Part shown: positions 31,030-42,015 of the stretch, in pieces
Position numbering within the stretch: the first letter of the stretch is position 1
Layout of the letters: each line of letters starts with the position of its first letter
NCBI GenBank assembly: GCA_022570795.1
Contig: JAKUDP010000013.1
Span: 682,001-746,000, forward strand
Direction of reading: 5' to 3'
Source: Sphaerulina vaccinii
Taxonomy: Eukaryota; Ascomycota; Dothideomycetes; Mycosphaerellales; Mycosphaerellaceae
Length of the DNA stretch: 64,000 nt
The notes under the pieces: generated by a model
Told to the model about the DNA's origin: nothing
Seen by the model: the letters and a program-made list of their open reading frames with translations, nothing else
The model's database searches: none
Position numbers and translations under genes: made by a program

Positions 31030-31268
31030 GAATGTGACTTGGAAACCAACTTGTCTTGGATGCCAGATGAGTCAATGGAATACGATCCAACAGTGCTCGA
31101 CACTCTAGGGCGAACAGCAGCGACGAAGGAGTGGTGGTCTTGGCGCGCGACTCGATATGCGTGATCATGCAGGGTTGCGCAGGTGGTGGCTTAGATCTAG
31201 ACAAGGCTGTACAACAGCTCCCACCTTCTTCGATCTCTTCTCACAACCTCATCACGTCTGGCTGGATC

Positions 31269-32744
31269 ATGGCCTCGAAGCGGAAACGAAAGCCAACCAA
31301 ATCTTCTGGAGCTGGTCAGGATCGGCCAGACAGCAATGGTCGAGCTAACACGACACTCGTCTCATCTTTAGCATCATCGTCCCGCACCAACAACTACCAG
31401 CCACTTCAGGATGCTCAACGACAGATTCGACTCCTCAAGTTTTGCGACGATACCAGACGCGGGCATATATCACTGGCCACATCGATTTGTAATATAGAGG
31501 AGGCACCAACATACGTGGCGATATCCTATACTTGGGGCAGCACGAGGACGAGGTGGATTCAGATTGACGGGGCTGCAATGCTCGTTCGCTTCAGTGCGTA
31601 TTATGCTCTATGGCAGGTGTTGCAGCACTGGCCTGATAGGCATGTTTAGATCGACTCAATATGTATCAACCAGGAAGATGAGGAAGAGAAGAGTGCTCAA
31701 GTAGCGAGGATGTTTCAGCTTTATCAAGGGGCTTGGAAAGTGGTGAGCTCTTTGGGCCAGCATTCTGATGATAGCGAATGGCTTGTAGCCGTGGTCTCCG
31801 TACTGGAACCGATATTCCGTGGACTTGGTCGGCAGTACAATATATTCTGGTACGATATACTTGGCGATGATGGTGACAACATTGAGCCAGCAGCACTCTG
31901 GGGCCATTTGCTTCAAGCGCTGGGCAAGATATACCGTCTGCGGATTCTCGAGGCTGTACTTTTCATCAGTATGCGGCCATACTGGAAGCGGCTGTGGATC
32001 ATACAAGAAGTAACAGCATGCGTGGGAGAAGTACAGCTACTGTTCGGGGCGCAACGTATCAGCTCTTTCGCCTTATGGAGTTTCGTCAAAATGTTGGAAA
32101 AGAGCCACGAAGAAGCAAGAGCCACGATAAAAGGATCAGCTGGTTTATCCGACGACTTGTTTGTTCTGGATTATGTCCGCCGCGATTCTACTGGTTACGA
32201 GACCTTGGGAACTAATCTCGAACTGTTCAACGCAATGCTCTGTGCTGATCCTCGAGACCGGCTTTTTGGCATACTCGGGATCACAATATACGAGGCCAAG
32301 AATAGCGCAAAAACCAAGGTTTGCGACTGTCACTCAAAATGTGGGCCACGGCACATGGTTTGGGAAGCAGACGTGAAGCTGAGACTTACAGCAGAAGAAG
32401 CTGTTACTCTCGTTGGACAAGACATTCGAGGTACGGCCTTCGAGGACTATGACCCAGAGTCCCGGTTATCACGGTTGATAATGCCAGTGACTTCGAACCC
32501 GATTGGAGCTGTGACGATAAAAGACGAACGTTGTTGGGTAAATCAGCACAGCGACAGCTCAGAAGAAAAATTGTCAGAGTCCGACGATACAGACCAAGCC
32601 ATGTCTGGGGAGGATGTGAACGAGTCAGAAGAGGACCGGTCAGAGCCGGACGATGTCAACAGAGACACTCCTAGCGAAGAAGGTGAAGTCTCGAGATACA
32701 TCGTATATCAGCAAAGGCACTGGCTAGATCAGCAACAGCGCTGA
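31269..32744 (+). pseudogene. Heterokaryon incompatibility (HET) domain protein with Trp replaced by UAG
   Basis: From the ATG at 31269 (MASKRKRKPTKSSG) the frame holds the HET N-terminal pattern QIRLLKFCDD, then YVAISYTWGS and VRFSAYYALWQVLQ. A TAG stands at 31647-31649 exactly before IDSICINQEDEEEKSAQVAR, where the family reads W-ID-(A/S)-ICINQ. The frame then stays open to 32744 and includes PYWKRLWIIQEV and DPRDRLFGILG, both HET hallmarks, and ends in an acidic low-complexity tail. HET proteins trigger cell death when genetically different hyphae fuse. The single stop makes this a pseudogene unless the mRNA is edited or read through. Confidence 0.85.
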
Positions 32745-32819
32745 CCTGCTTTTCAAGCCGTTGTAGTGTAGCAATGTCGCCGCGCTGTATTCACATCTTT
32801 CTCGAGAAAGTGTCATCTC

Positions 32820-33785
32820 TCACATATCTCCCACCCAACCCCCATCACAAACATAATTACTCCCCGTAATAGCACTACTGTCCTCACTCCCCAAAAACAA
32901 CACCAACCTCCCGACCTCATCCGGCTCCAGCGCCCTCTTAATAGCCTGCGCATCAATTGTCTCTTTCAAATACTTCTCATCATTCAACACCTCTTGCAGC
33001 TGTCTCTCAGTAGCAACACTCCCCGGCATAATACTATTGACTCGAATTCCATATTCCCCAAATTCTCTCGCATGAGTCTTCGTGAGACCGACAATTGCAG
33101 CTTTGCAGGTGATGTATATCGGCATACCAACTGCTGGGATCCGCCAGGATATGGAACCCATATTTATAATACTGCCTGAACCAGCGGCTTTCATAGCAGG
33201 AGCGAGATGTTGCGTTAGGAAGAATTGATGGCGTAGGTTGACGTCTATGCCGAATTTGAAGGTTTCTTCTGTTACGTCGAAGGTGCCGGCTCGTGCTGCT
33301 CCGCCTGCTGAAGCAGCGTTGTTGACTAGGATGTCAACCTTCTCATACTTTTGCAGAACTTGGTCGCAGGTTGTTTTGAGGCGTTTTAGATCTGTGACGT
33401 CGCAGTGGTAAAATTCTGGTAAGGGAGAAGCGCCTTCTTGCTTGAGTTTTGCGATGAGTTTCTTTGCTGAGGGTTCGGAGATGTCGAGGCAGAGGACTTG
33501 GGAGCCTTGATGGGCGAATTGGGAGACGCAGGATGCTCCTATGCCTTCTGCTCCTCCAGTTACTAGGACGACTTTGCCATCAAGGGAAGGGTATTTGGCG
33601 TATCTGGCGTGAGGATTGCCATGGGTTGTGCCGCTATCTTTCTTCGCATGGTTGGAGCTTGTCGTGGCAGTAGAGCTTGCCATGATTTCCTGCTCTATCT
33701 GTAGAGGTCTCGAGATGATTGATGGTCGTTGTATTGTGATCTCTGGTGGTTCTGCGTGCATGATAGCATCAATCAACTTGTCCAT
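32820..33785 (-). CDS. Short-chain dehydrogenase/reductase
   Basis: A single-exon 321-residue classical SDR. The NAD(P)-binding TGGAEGIG lies at residues 76-83, NNAAS at 155-159, the catalytic Ser in NMGSISWR near 211, and Tyr224/Lys228 in PIYITCK; PGSVATE and the C-terminal DGGW complete the fold. NLRHQFFLTQ and GSIINMGSISWR resemble bacterial-type aldose dehydrogenases (xylose, galactose or arabinose) more than typical fungal secondary-metabolite SDRs, so a sugar 1-dehydrogenase role is my inference. The first 65 residues are an extra low-complexity lead; an internal ATG at residue 35 could also be used. Confidence 0.85.
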   Translation of the reverse strand: MDKLIDAIMHAEPPEITIQRPSIISRPLQIEQEIMASSTATTSSNHAKKDSGTTHGNPHARYAKYPSLDGKVVLVTGGAEGIGASCVSQFAHQGSQVLCLDISEPSAKKLIAKLKQEGASPLPEFYHCDVTDLKRLKTTCDQVLQKYEKVDILVNNAASAGGAARAGTFDVTEETFKFGIDVNLRHQFFLTQHLAPAMKAAGSGSIINMGSISWRIPAVGMPIYITCKAAIVGLTKTHAREFGEYGIRVNSIMPGSVATERQLQEVLNDEKYLKETIDAQAIKRALEPDEVGRLVLFLGSEDSSAITGSNYVCDGGWVGDM

Positions 33786-34335
33786 GGGGAGAGAGGAGAG
33801 ATTGTCGGATTTACTTGACCCATGCTGCGCCTAGACATGAGGTCGGCTTTAGTTCAAGTTGCCGATGATGGAGATTGTGGAGAGCTTGGAGCTGTCAACC
33901 GTCTCGTGGAGCTGCCCTGCATTCAGGCTGATATGAATGGTAAGCAAAGCGCTCACCGTGAGTCGTTCAAAGCCACCGAAGACGACACGATCGAAGAGAT
34001 CGTGCCAGATCTGAGCGTGGTCCAAGGAAGTAGTATAAAATGAAGTCACTGCTGACGGACTGTCATACTGCTGACAAAGTGAAGCAATCTTGGCACGATA
34101 AGGTTAGACACCGATTCCGCTGTACAAGGTGTACTGCATACCTTTCTGCATAATTTGCTACCAGCGCACCATCAAGCTCCAGGTTTGGTGATAAGGTGAG
34201 CGTACTGTCGGGAAGCAACGCTCCGACAATAATGCGAGAAGTCCGTGTATCGCGTCCCTAAAATCAAAGGGTATCTTCTCATCTCGCGAAACTCCAAGGT
34301 CCAAAGCGCATCTCTTCTCTTCATGCCGAAAACAA
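33786..34335. other. Intergenic, nothing recognised
   Basis: This is the 5' side of the SDR gene and the 3' side of the Sos7-like gene. Open frames are short and without motifs. Confidence 0.4.
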
Positions 34336-35151
34336 TCAGACCTCCAACATAGCCTTCAGACTTCCTTCCACGCCTCTCAACCATCTCCCCTTCTCTTCCA
34401 GCTCATCTGCTCCTCCGTTCGCACCACCTTTGCGTCTCCTCCTTGCCTCCTTCGCTTCCTCGCCCGCTTTGATCTTCCTCATCTGGATCGGTGCCAACTC
34501 ATCCTGCAGCCTTTGCACTTCAGCTTCCTTGGCAGGCAGAGCAGCTTGCAACCTCGCAATTTCCAAATTAACACTCTGGGCCTCCTGCTCTCGTTGTCTT
34601 AGCAGGTCCAGCGTAGGTTGTAGAGGAAGAGACATGTCTGCATCCTCAGCCTTGGGCTCTTGATTAGCCTTCAGCTGTGCTATAGTCTCCTCCAACTCTT
34701 TGATCTCGGTCGGCAGACTCTCCAATTGACTTGTCCTCAACTGCACACTCTCATACCGCTCCGCTAGCTGTCTTCCTTGTGCCTCCAGCTCTCCAATGAG
34801 AGCGCGTACTTCCTCTTTCTTTGCCTTCAACTCAGCTTTATCAGTCTTCAAGCGTTCTTCGAGATCGGCATTCTCCTCTGGTGAGACAAATTCTGGCTGT
34901 GAAGCTACAACGGAGCGAAGGAAGCGTTCCTTAGTGACCTGCTCGACATAGCTGAAGCGGAGTTTGGAGAAGAGTTCGCGATAGTGGACCAGGTCGGCTG
35001 ACAGGGAGGAGGGACTGCTCGAGAGTTGTGTGTAGGACGTGTTTGGACTGTTCTCGTTGTTGGTAGACGTGAGGATCGGCTCGGAGAGATGGAGTATTGA
35101 GAGATTCTGCGGTTGCTGGAGTTGGGAGAGGGCGGTAGAGACGTCCATCAT
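34336..35151 (-). CDS. sos7: Kinetochore protein Sos7-like coiled coil
   Basis: A 271-residue protein. The N-terminal 50 residues are Ser-rich, followed by LSADLVHYRELFSKLRFSYV and EQVTKERFLRSVVA, a block I recall as the signature of the Sos7 coiled-coil N-terminal domain. A long coiled coil covers residues 95-240 with heptad-like Leu and Glu/Lys (for example EEVRALIGELEAQGRQLAER). In fission yeast Sos7 pairs with Spc7/KNL1 at the outer kinetochore. The gene lies head-to-head with the RS-rich gene, with about 190 bp between starts. Two adjacent ATGs (MM) mark the start. Confidence 0.75.
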   Translation of the reverse strand: MMDVSTALSQLQQPQNLSILHLSEPILTSTNNENSPNTSYTQLSSSPSSLSADLVHYRELFSKLRFSYVEQVTKERFLRSVVASQPEFVSPEENADLEERLKTDKAELKAKKEEVRALIGELEAQGRQLAERYESVQLRTSQLESLPTEIKELEETIAQLKANQEPKAEDADMSLPLQPTLDLLRQREQEAQSVNLEIARLQAALPAKEAEVQRLQDELAPIQMRKIKAGEEAKEARRRRKGGANGGADELEEKGRWLRGVEGSLKAMLEV

Positions 35152-35341
35152 CCCTTCTTAGTGGCAGTGTACCAGAAGAGGGAGAGACTGCTGTAGTAGA
35201 AGAAGCGGAACGCGTTGTTGACTCGATTGTTTTGATTCTAGCTGGACCCTTGCGACCATCTTCTTCGATCTGCAACTTCGCGTCATCTTCACATGCACAA
35301 TACCATCACCAACACATTGACACAACCACATCCATATTATT

Positions 35342-36238
35342 ATGGCCTCATTCACCGACGACTATGTCGCATCAATACTGCAACGCGATGCCGATAAGAA
35401 AAGCACATCAAATCTTAGCACCCTCTTCTCCACTGTAGGTGGTAAATCGCGCCCACGAAGTTGTGCGCCAAAACCAAATGCTCGCTTCTTGAAGAATCTG
35501 GTCCGAGATGTAGACAGCCATAATACCGCCTTGAAGGAGAAAGAAGAACGCGAGTCGCGACGACGCATGTGGGATCTACAACGAGGGAAGAAGGGTGAAC
35601 GACCTGAGCGTCCTAAAAAGAAAGTGGAGGACGACGAGAATGAAGAAAGGAGCTTAAAGCGCAGGAGGAGAAGCCTAGAAAGGTATGCGCCAGGGAGCGG
35701 GGGACATAAAAGAGCGAGATCACGATCAAGGTCCAGGTCACCGGACAAAGAGAGGAAGCATCACCAGAGGTCTTCTGGGCATAGGCGACGACATCGAAGT
35801 ATAGAAAGAGAAAGAGAACGGTCAAGATCACGATCTCCTGATAAGAGTCATCGCTCTAGGGACAACAGGAGACATAAGAATACCGACAGGGAGAGGGAGA
35901 GGTCAAAGTCGAGATCTCGATCACGCTCACCAGAAAGACGACATCGACGCAGGCCAGAACCCGACGAACCCGACTCCTCGGGAGACGAGATCGGGCCAGA
36001 TCTCCCAGCTCGTGGAAGAGGCTCGCAACATGCCTCAATACTGGATCAGAAAGAGGACGACTATGTGACCGTCCCACGCCAAGCTGTGGAAGACGAGGAG
36101 GATATTGCTAACGTGAAATGGACTGCCAAAGGGCAAGAAAGGGAGTGGGATCGTGGGAAAGATAAAGATCCTTTCAATATGAAAGAGAGATCTGAAGAGC
36201 TGGACGAAGATTGGACTGGACGATTGAAGGATATGTGA
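35342..36238 (+). CDS. RS-rich protein, possible splicing factor
   Basis: A single-exon 298-residue protein. Residues 1-60 read MASFTDDYVASILQRDADKK and PKPNARFLKNLVRDVDSHNT, a conserved start I associate with fungal proteins annotated as pre-mRNA-splicing factor 38B-like. The middle (about 100-200) is a run of SR/RS, ER and RH dipeptides such as ARSRSRSRSPDKER, typical of splicing proteins phosphorylated in nuclear speckles. The C terminus is acidic with IGPDLPARGRGS. The family name is by analogy; the RS composition itself is plainly seen. Confidence 0.75.
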   Translation: MASFTDDYVASILQRDADKKSTSNLSTLFSTVGGKSRPRSCAPKPNARFLKNLVRDVDSHNTALKEKEERESRRRMWDLQRGKKGERPERPKKKVEDDENEERSLKRRRRSLERYAPGSGGHKRARSRSRSRSPDKERKHHQRSSGHRRRHRSIERERERSRSRSPDKSHRSRDNRRHKNTDRERERSKSRSRSRSPERRHRRRPEPDEPDSSGDEIGPDLPARGRGSQHASILDQKEDDYVTVPRQAVEDEEDIANVKWTAKGQEREWDRGKDKDPFNMKERSEELDEDWTGRLKDM

Positions 36239-37203
36239 TTCCTACCATGCCGTCTTGTCTGTATGCTCTCGGGCGAGGCAGATCATCGACTATGCCTGAA
36301 ACAGAGCCAAAATCTATAGGATATCAGCGTTTCTCCCAACTCCTCGTCAGTACGAATTCTCAGTGCTCGTAATCTCTTATGAGAGAATCGCCGAGCTTGC
36401 GTTCAGTATCCACGATAGATAAATGTCATCGTCATCATCCTTCGAACAAGGCGAGTGGGCGTTCGATGGTCTTGATCTGGCAGGATATGAAAGACAGCCT
36501 CGACTCGCTCTACAAGTCCTTGATCGAAAGACGTTGTGGTTGAAGTATTGAGGTAGTCCCGATTTATAGAGCTAGTCGTGACGATATGCACGAGCGTTTG
36601 ATATCCGCATGGAAGGAAGCGAGGCCGAGATTTGCCCATGTTGGGCTTTTCTATGTTTTCCGTGAACTTGATTCTGAGCGACGTTTGTTCGACGCTGAAG
36701 GTGTCGTTCTTCGAACAGACAAGAAAGTGGAATGGTATGGTTCGTGACGTTGCTGTAATGAATATCTGGTTCGGCTCTTATCGTCCGCTATAGTGGTGGG
36801 GTCAGGAGTTTCAAAGTCAAATTAAGCTCCAATCTCCGCGTCTCCATCGCCCTGACTAGTCATGCAGACCCATGTGAAACCAGCTCTGCGCCTCTACGAG
36901 GCGACATCGCGTCCTCGGCATCTGAGGAGAGACAGGGAGACCGCAGAGGCTGGCTTGACACTTTGCGCAACAGGACAGCAAGCCCAAACTCCAAGTGTTC
37001 TGGACTTCATCTCGTGTTTGTTGATCTCTCTCCTGTGTGACATACTTTGAGGTTGGTTTGTTCATACCAGGCCTGTAGAAAGAGATCCATCTCTCGTCAC
37101 GCCTTGTGCCGCGCGCTGGGTCCTCTCTGTGGCGCTTAGGTCGCGCGAATGATTGCTGGCTGATCTTTCTCCAACTGACCCTTGAAACAAGGCGCGACTT
37201 GCA
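36239..37203. other. Intergenic, upstream of the septin gene
   Basis: No supported gene. Short frames on both strands lack motifs. The last 150 bp before 37204 are likely promoter and leader of the septin gene. Confidence 0.4.
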
Positions 37204-40178
37204 ATGGCTACAGGGTATAGCTCAGCCGACCGACTGCGCGACCAAGACTTCACTCGAAGTCATCGCACACCTCCTGCCATTCCATCGTCACCACACCCGC
37301 GATCTCCACCGCCAACGACATCATCAGCAGCTCGGAGTCAGCGTGAAGCATTCTCCGCTGCCGTCGCGACTGCCATTGGAAATCGAAGTGAACCGCAGCT
37401 TCCGGATCATCACCTCAGTCGAGCGAATACCACGACCATATCGAAGCCAGCAGCCTGGCCCATTCCTGACGAGGAGCCCAGAGACTCAAAGGACTCCAGC
37501 GGGGGAGGATTTGTTGGAGCACGAAATCGAGCTGCCAGCACAAGTGAAGGTGTAAGAAGTGAAGGTCCCGGCAGATCGCGGACTGGCTCTTTCAGCTTCC
37601 TGAGGAGGACCAACACCAATTCTTCACGCAAAGGTTCACTCGATCAACCAGAACGTCCATTCTACACGGCTGAAGCCACCGCGCCGCCGTTGCCGAAAAC
37701 ACTCTTTGCCCAGGTCCAGCAGGAAGCAGCCGCGAGTAGGCCATCTCAGGACCACAGTTCGTCAGGAAGCATGTTGCGAAAAGTCAGCGGTATGGGTGGG
37801 AGTAGGAAGAAGCAGGAGGAGCAGGAACGACTAAAAAGAGAAGCCGCTGCTGCTGCACTACCGCGACAGCCTCCTCACTTGCCATCGCTATCGCCCTTGC
37901 CTGGAATGTCGCCTTTTAGCGAGGATCGACCGGACTCTGTTGCCATCTTCAATCACTCATACACCACTTCGCCCACGTCAACATCAGGTCGACCCACTGC
38001 CAACTTCTCTCGCCCCAGCCAACAGAACATGTCGTCAGTGAGTAGATGTCCCACTGCGCTTGAGCCTGCCATAGCGACAAGCCCACAGACACGATTCGCA
38101 CTCTTTGGAGATACTTGCTGACCGCACCACTTGTAGAGCTCGGCTTTCAACAGCTCGTCACCAGGCTATTCGTCAAGCCGTACCGACAGCGCCCTCAACA
38201 GCTCGTCGCCGCCCGGTCAACATGCCAAGATGAACGGTGTACACAGCAGTGGCGAGTATGTAGCCACAGACATCCCCGACAGCATGACTAACCGTGGCCG
38301 ATTCTCGTACGCTTCCACTGCAACGAATGTTAATTCGTTCAACAGTCCGCGCAGAATACGTCGCAAGAAGGATCCAACTCCATTTAACATCCTCGTGATA
38401 GGAGCGAAGAACAGCGGAAAGACCTCGTTCATATCCTTCCTGAAACACTCGCTCTCGCTTCCACCTGGAAAACAACCGCATGGCCACGAGCCGGAGCCAG
38501 ATCTGTCGCCCAACTCCCGCGCAAGCTCTTCGTTCACTTCGCACTATCTCGAATCTGAAATTGAGGGCGAGCGAATAGGTTTGACTTTGTGGGACTCGAA
38601 AGGACTGGAGAAGAATGTAGTCGATCTGCAATGCAGGGAGTTGGCTGCATTCGTTGAGAGCAAATTCGAAGAGACGTTTGCAGAAGAGCAAAAGGTGATG
38701 CGCACACCGGGTGTCAAGGATACTCATATTCATTGCGTCTTCCTGGTGCTGGATCCTGTGAGACTCGACAACACGATCGCCGGCTCTGCAGCACATCCGA
38801 GCGGCAGAAAACCTACTCCTTCCCTGGACGACGATCTCGACCTTCAAGTTATGCGCGCACTGTGGGGAAAGACGACTGTCGTTCCGATTGTTGGCAAAGC
38901 AGACACTCTCACTACTGGACATATGGCATATCTCAAGCGTGCTGTATGGGACGCCGTCAAGTCTGCGAAGCTCGATCCTCTGGAAGCACTAGAACTTGAA
39001 GACGACTCGGAAGAGGAATCGAACGGCGAGGCCGATGATGCTGGCTCTGCAGACGATGCTTCCGACTCCTCTCTGCCTGTACCAAAGGCACGTCCTGGAA
39101 AGTCTCACAAGCGCCAGTCCAGCCTCTCGATGATGGAGACGATCAGCGGCGACACGCCCTATCTTCCCATGTCGGTCTTCTCGCCTGACATCTACGACCT
39201 ACCGCCATACGCTCCGCAATTGAGGAATGGAGATAAGGTCGGCCGACGCTTTCCTTGGGGTTTTGCAGATCCACACGATCCTGCTCACTGCGACTTCGGA
39301 CGTCTCCGAGATAGTGTGTTCTCGGAATGGCGAATAGAGCTCCGAGAGCTGAGCAGAAGCAGATGGTACGAGAACTGGCGCACTTCAAGATTGAAGAACC
39401 TTCCAGGTAAGCAGCAGTTCGTTTCTCCAGTGCCACAGTGAGCTTGTGTCTGCCACGGCGACAAGCTTACAGACTAGCCTGCTGGGACACATGAGCATCG
39501 CTCGGAAATCCTTACTTACTGACCTACTACTTTTGCAGGCACACGCCAACGGGTCCAAGGCGGCGTTACTCCTGTCGCGAGTGTCCCCAGAGGCGGTAGA
39601 ATTGCCTCGCAACCGCGACAGCCCTCACTCCAGCCGAATGGTGCCGATTACGGTGTGAACAGGAACCCGAGCACTTCCCCATCAGTCGGCGCGTCCAGTC
39701 CGAGCCCAGTGATCAGCAAAGTCGGCTCAAGAGATGTCTCGGGCGCCAGTGCCGGAAGTGTGCGTGGAGCCTCGCTGAGAGGCTCGGAATCGACTGCTCC
39801 ATAGGAGAACGCATTTCAAGTGAGTGCCTGCCGTGGCGACAAGCTTGAAGACAGCCATTGCTGAGGCACGCTGGCAATCTCAGAGGTATTTGCTAAGCCT
39901 TCTACCAGCAGCAGAACGATGTTGATTATATCGTCAACTTCACGGATCCCAAACCATCATCTTACCAGTGGCAGGCGAAGATTGTCAGCAGCCCCACCAG
40001 CTACCATGCGCGATTATCAGAAGCCGCCAAAGCACAGCACGAGCTCAATCAAATCAGAGATAACAGATCAGCGTCTTCACAGGTATCAGCAAGTCCTGGC
40101 CGCGCTGGGGTCGGCGCCAGCTCTCGAAATCTGGATGTCTTTGGCGGAGCAGGGAGACGGAGTGCGAGCAACCGTTAG
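37204..40178 (+). CDS. aspE: AspE-like septin with introner-like introns
   Basis: Exons 37204-38037, 38137-39406, 39539-39759, 39805-39819 and 39909-40178 join in phase to 869 residues. A long disordered Ser/Pro-rich N terminus precedes a basic stretch (RRIRRKK) and the septin GTPase: P-loop GAKNSGKTSFISFLKHSL at about residue 367, LWDSKGLEKN and VGKADTLTTGHM. A long acidic insertion and a C-terminal DVDYIVNFTDPKPSSYQW follow. This suits the filamentous-fungus-specific septin AspE, which supports septin assembly and hyphal branching. Introns 1, 2 and 4 share a 25 bp motif (see findings). Intron 3 (39760-39804, 45 bp, multiple of three) ends in a TAG that would be a stop if retained. The last acceptor is a NAGNAG. 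Confidence 0.88.
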
Positions 40179-40647
40179 TTGAAGTTGCTCTGAACGCAAG
40201 GGATGAGCACAGGAATGTGCATCGGAAAAGAACTATGCTTAGCAATACCATTGTAAGCTGAGATGTGAGTGATTGGGGATTTGGAGTTTGCTTTGTATAT
40301 ACCCTCTTGCCGAGAATGATTCGACTTTGACCTGTCACAGCCATGTTCCATTCCACTTCTCCAAACCAGGGTACTCGACAGGTATCCGCAGTGATTGCGA
40401 AGATATGGAGAGTAACAAGATTTGATCGAAACGACATTGTCATGCTGCATGACGCTTAAGCGGCATCCTTACTTGCCCAAAACGGCAAATTGCTCTAACC
40501 CTCATGATGATGCGTATGTATTCGGACCAATCGCCATCGTGGCATTACAAGTACCTGATTAAGACACGACTTTGTTTCAAGCTCCAGTCCCGACATCGTT
40601 TTACCTAGACCACAGACCAATTTTCAACACTCAGTACAAACATCACA
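40179..40647. other. Intergenic, nothing recognised
   Basis: The region between the septin gene and the hemerythrin-fold gene has no supported gene; minus-strand frames at 40054-40450 look like shadows. Confidence 0.4.
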
Positions 40648-41367
40648 ATGGAGCAAGAAATCGGCGGCAAGACCATCTCAGAAGCCGTCGGCACTGACCA
40701 CCACTACATGGACCTCGTTATCACGACCCTCAAAGAAGCGAAGACCAACGAAGACCGAATCAAATGGCGAAATCAGTTGACTTGGACTTTTGCACGACAT
40801 GCAATCTCTGAGGAGTTGACTTGGTATCCTGCGATGGAGAAGTTATTCGGACAAAAGGGCAAAGAAATGGCAGATCTGGATCGTGAACAACATCAAGCAA
40901 TTAAAGAGGATCTTTATGAATTGCAGAATATGAGTCCTGAAGATGCGAAGTTCTGGCCTCTGTTGAAGAAATTGGAAGATGATTTTCATTTACATGTTAA
41001 GCATGAGAAGGAGGAGGATATGCCTATGTTGGAGGAGGTGAGTTCAACCTTTCGCAGATATCATGCTGGGTTGAGATGGCATCATGAGAGATTATTGAGC
41101 GCTTACGGTTGATTGTTTTCCTCGCAGAGATTATCTAATAAGGAGTCAAACGAGATGGCGAAGTGGTGGCAGAGAACTAAGATGATTACACCGACGAGAA
41201 GTCATCCTAGTGCACCGAATAAGCCTTTTGCGGAGAATTTGGCGGGTTTGTTGGCTTTGCCGATTGACAAGGTGGGTGATTGGGTTAGAAGTTTTCCTGA
41301 GGATGATAAGATGGAGGAGATTGCTAGGACTGGGAGACCGATGAAGACTGGTGGAAGTAATCTCTGA
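40648..41367 (+). CDS. Hemerythrin (HHE) domain protein
   Basis: Exons 40648-41037 and 41128-41367 join in phase over a 90 bp GTGAGT...CAG intron to 209 residues. The HHE four-helix pattern is clear: DHHYMDLVITTLKEAK, ARHAISEELTWYPAMEKLFG, DREQHQAIKEDLYELQNM and FHLHVKHEKEEDMPMLEE|. The His and Glu residues in these helices are the expected di-iron or other cation ligands. The C-terminal region (AENLAGLLALPIDKVGDWVR) is short and helical. Fungal members are cytosolic proteins of unclear role, possibly in oxygen or nitric oxide stress. Confidence 0.88.
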
Positions 41368-41699
41368 ATGAAGGTGGAGAGAACGATGGGATGTAGACGA
41401 TGAGTTCGTTGGCGTAGTCAGTGCGCCCGAGCTGAGAGACAGTCGTTGAGAAGTGGGACATAGTCAAATCTGTTGACGTTTTCTCATGCGTTCTCTTGTT
41501 CGCTTGTGCTTTTCGCGAAGCACTCTGGCAATCTGTTCGCGTGCGTACCTATTCCCGAATTCTGGAGAACAGCAGTATATTGCTCGCTTTCTCAGGTCCC
41601 TATACGGCATTATAAGATCGCTCTGGGCCTCTTCTGATTGTCGCAGTCAGTACCCCAAGAGGCGAGAAACCATATATGAGAAGTGGGACATAGCCGAAT
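41368..41699. other. Intergenic with a short direct repeat
   Basis: GAGAAGTGGGACATAG occurs at about 41448-41463 and again at 41679-41694. No gene seen. It borders the first tandem repeat field. Confidence 0.5.
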
Positions 41700-42015
41700 T
41701 TCTCTATGTGTCCCCATTCGTTTTCTGACCCCCTGGTGCTCCTCTTTCAGCACTCTGTCCCTACGATCACAGGCTTGGGTTGTCCTCGTATGTCGAGAGA
41801 ACGACAACGCTTCACATTCGTTCTCTGATTCCCTCATGCTTCTGTCTCAGCACTCTGTTCTTACGGTCACATGCACAGTTGTTCTCGGATGTCGGGAAAA
41901 CGGCAGCGGGTCCATATTTGTTCTCTGATCTGCTGCTGCTTGTCTCATAGCGCTCTGTCCCTATGTTCGTATGCATGGTAGCTCTTGTATGTCGAGAGAA
42001 CGGCAGCGGGTAAGA
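41700..42015. repeat. Decayed tandem repeat, three units of about 100 bp
   Basis: Three diverged units share TTCTCTGA at their start, CAGCACTCTGT or TAGCGCTCTGT in the middle, and TATGTCGAGAGAACG or GATGTCGGGAAAACG followed by GCAGCGGGT near the end. I see no protein in them. Confidence 0.6.

Noticed and set aside
26796..31649. Reassignment of UAG to Trp in this genome
   Set aside because: UAG is a normal terminator elsewhere in the window (septin at 40176-40178, uncharacterised genes, Rgd1 at 50456-50458), so reassignment is not tenable.
38173..38922. Long 249-codon minus-strand frame
   Set aside because: It lies wholly opposite the septin GTPase coding sequence and has no motif; a shadow of the real gene.
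39802..39804. Septin TAG as a third case of a mutated or edited codon
   Set aside because: A phase-consistent 45 bp intron ends exactly at this TAG, which explains it more simply.
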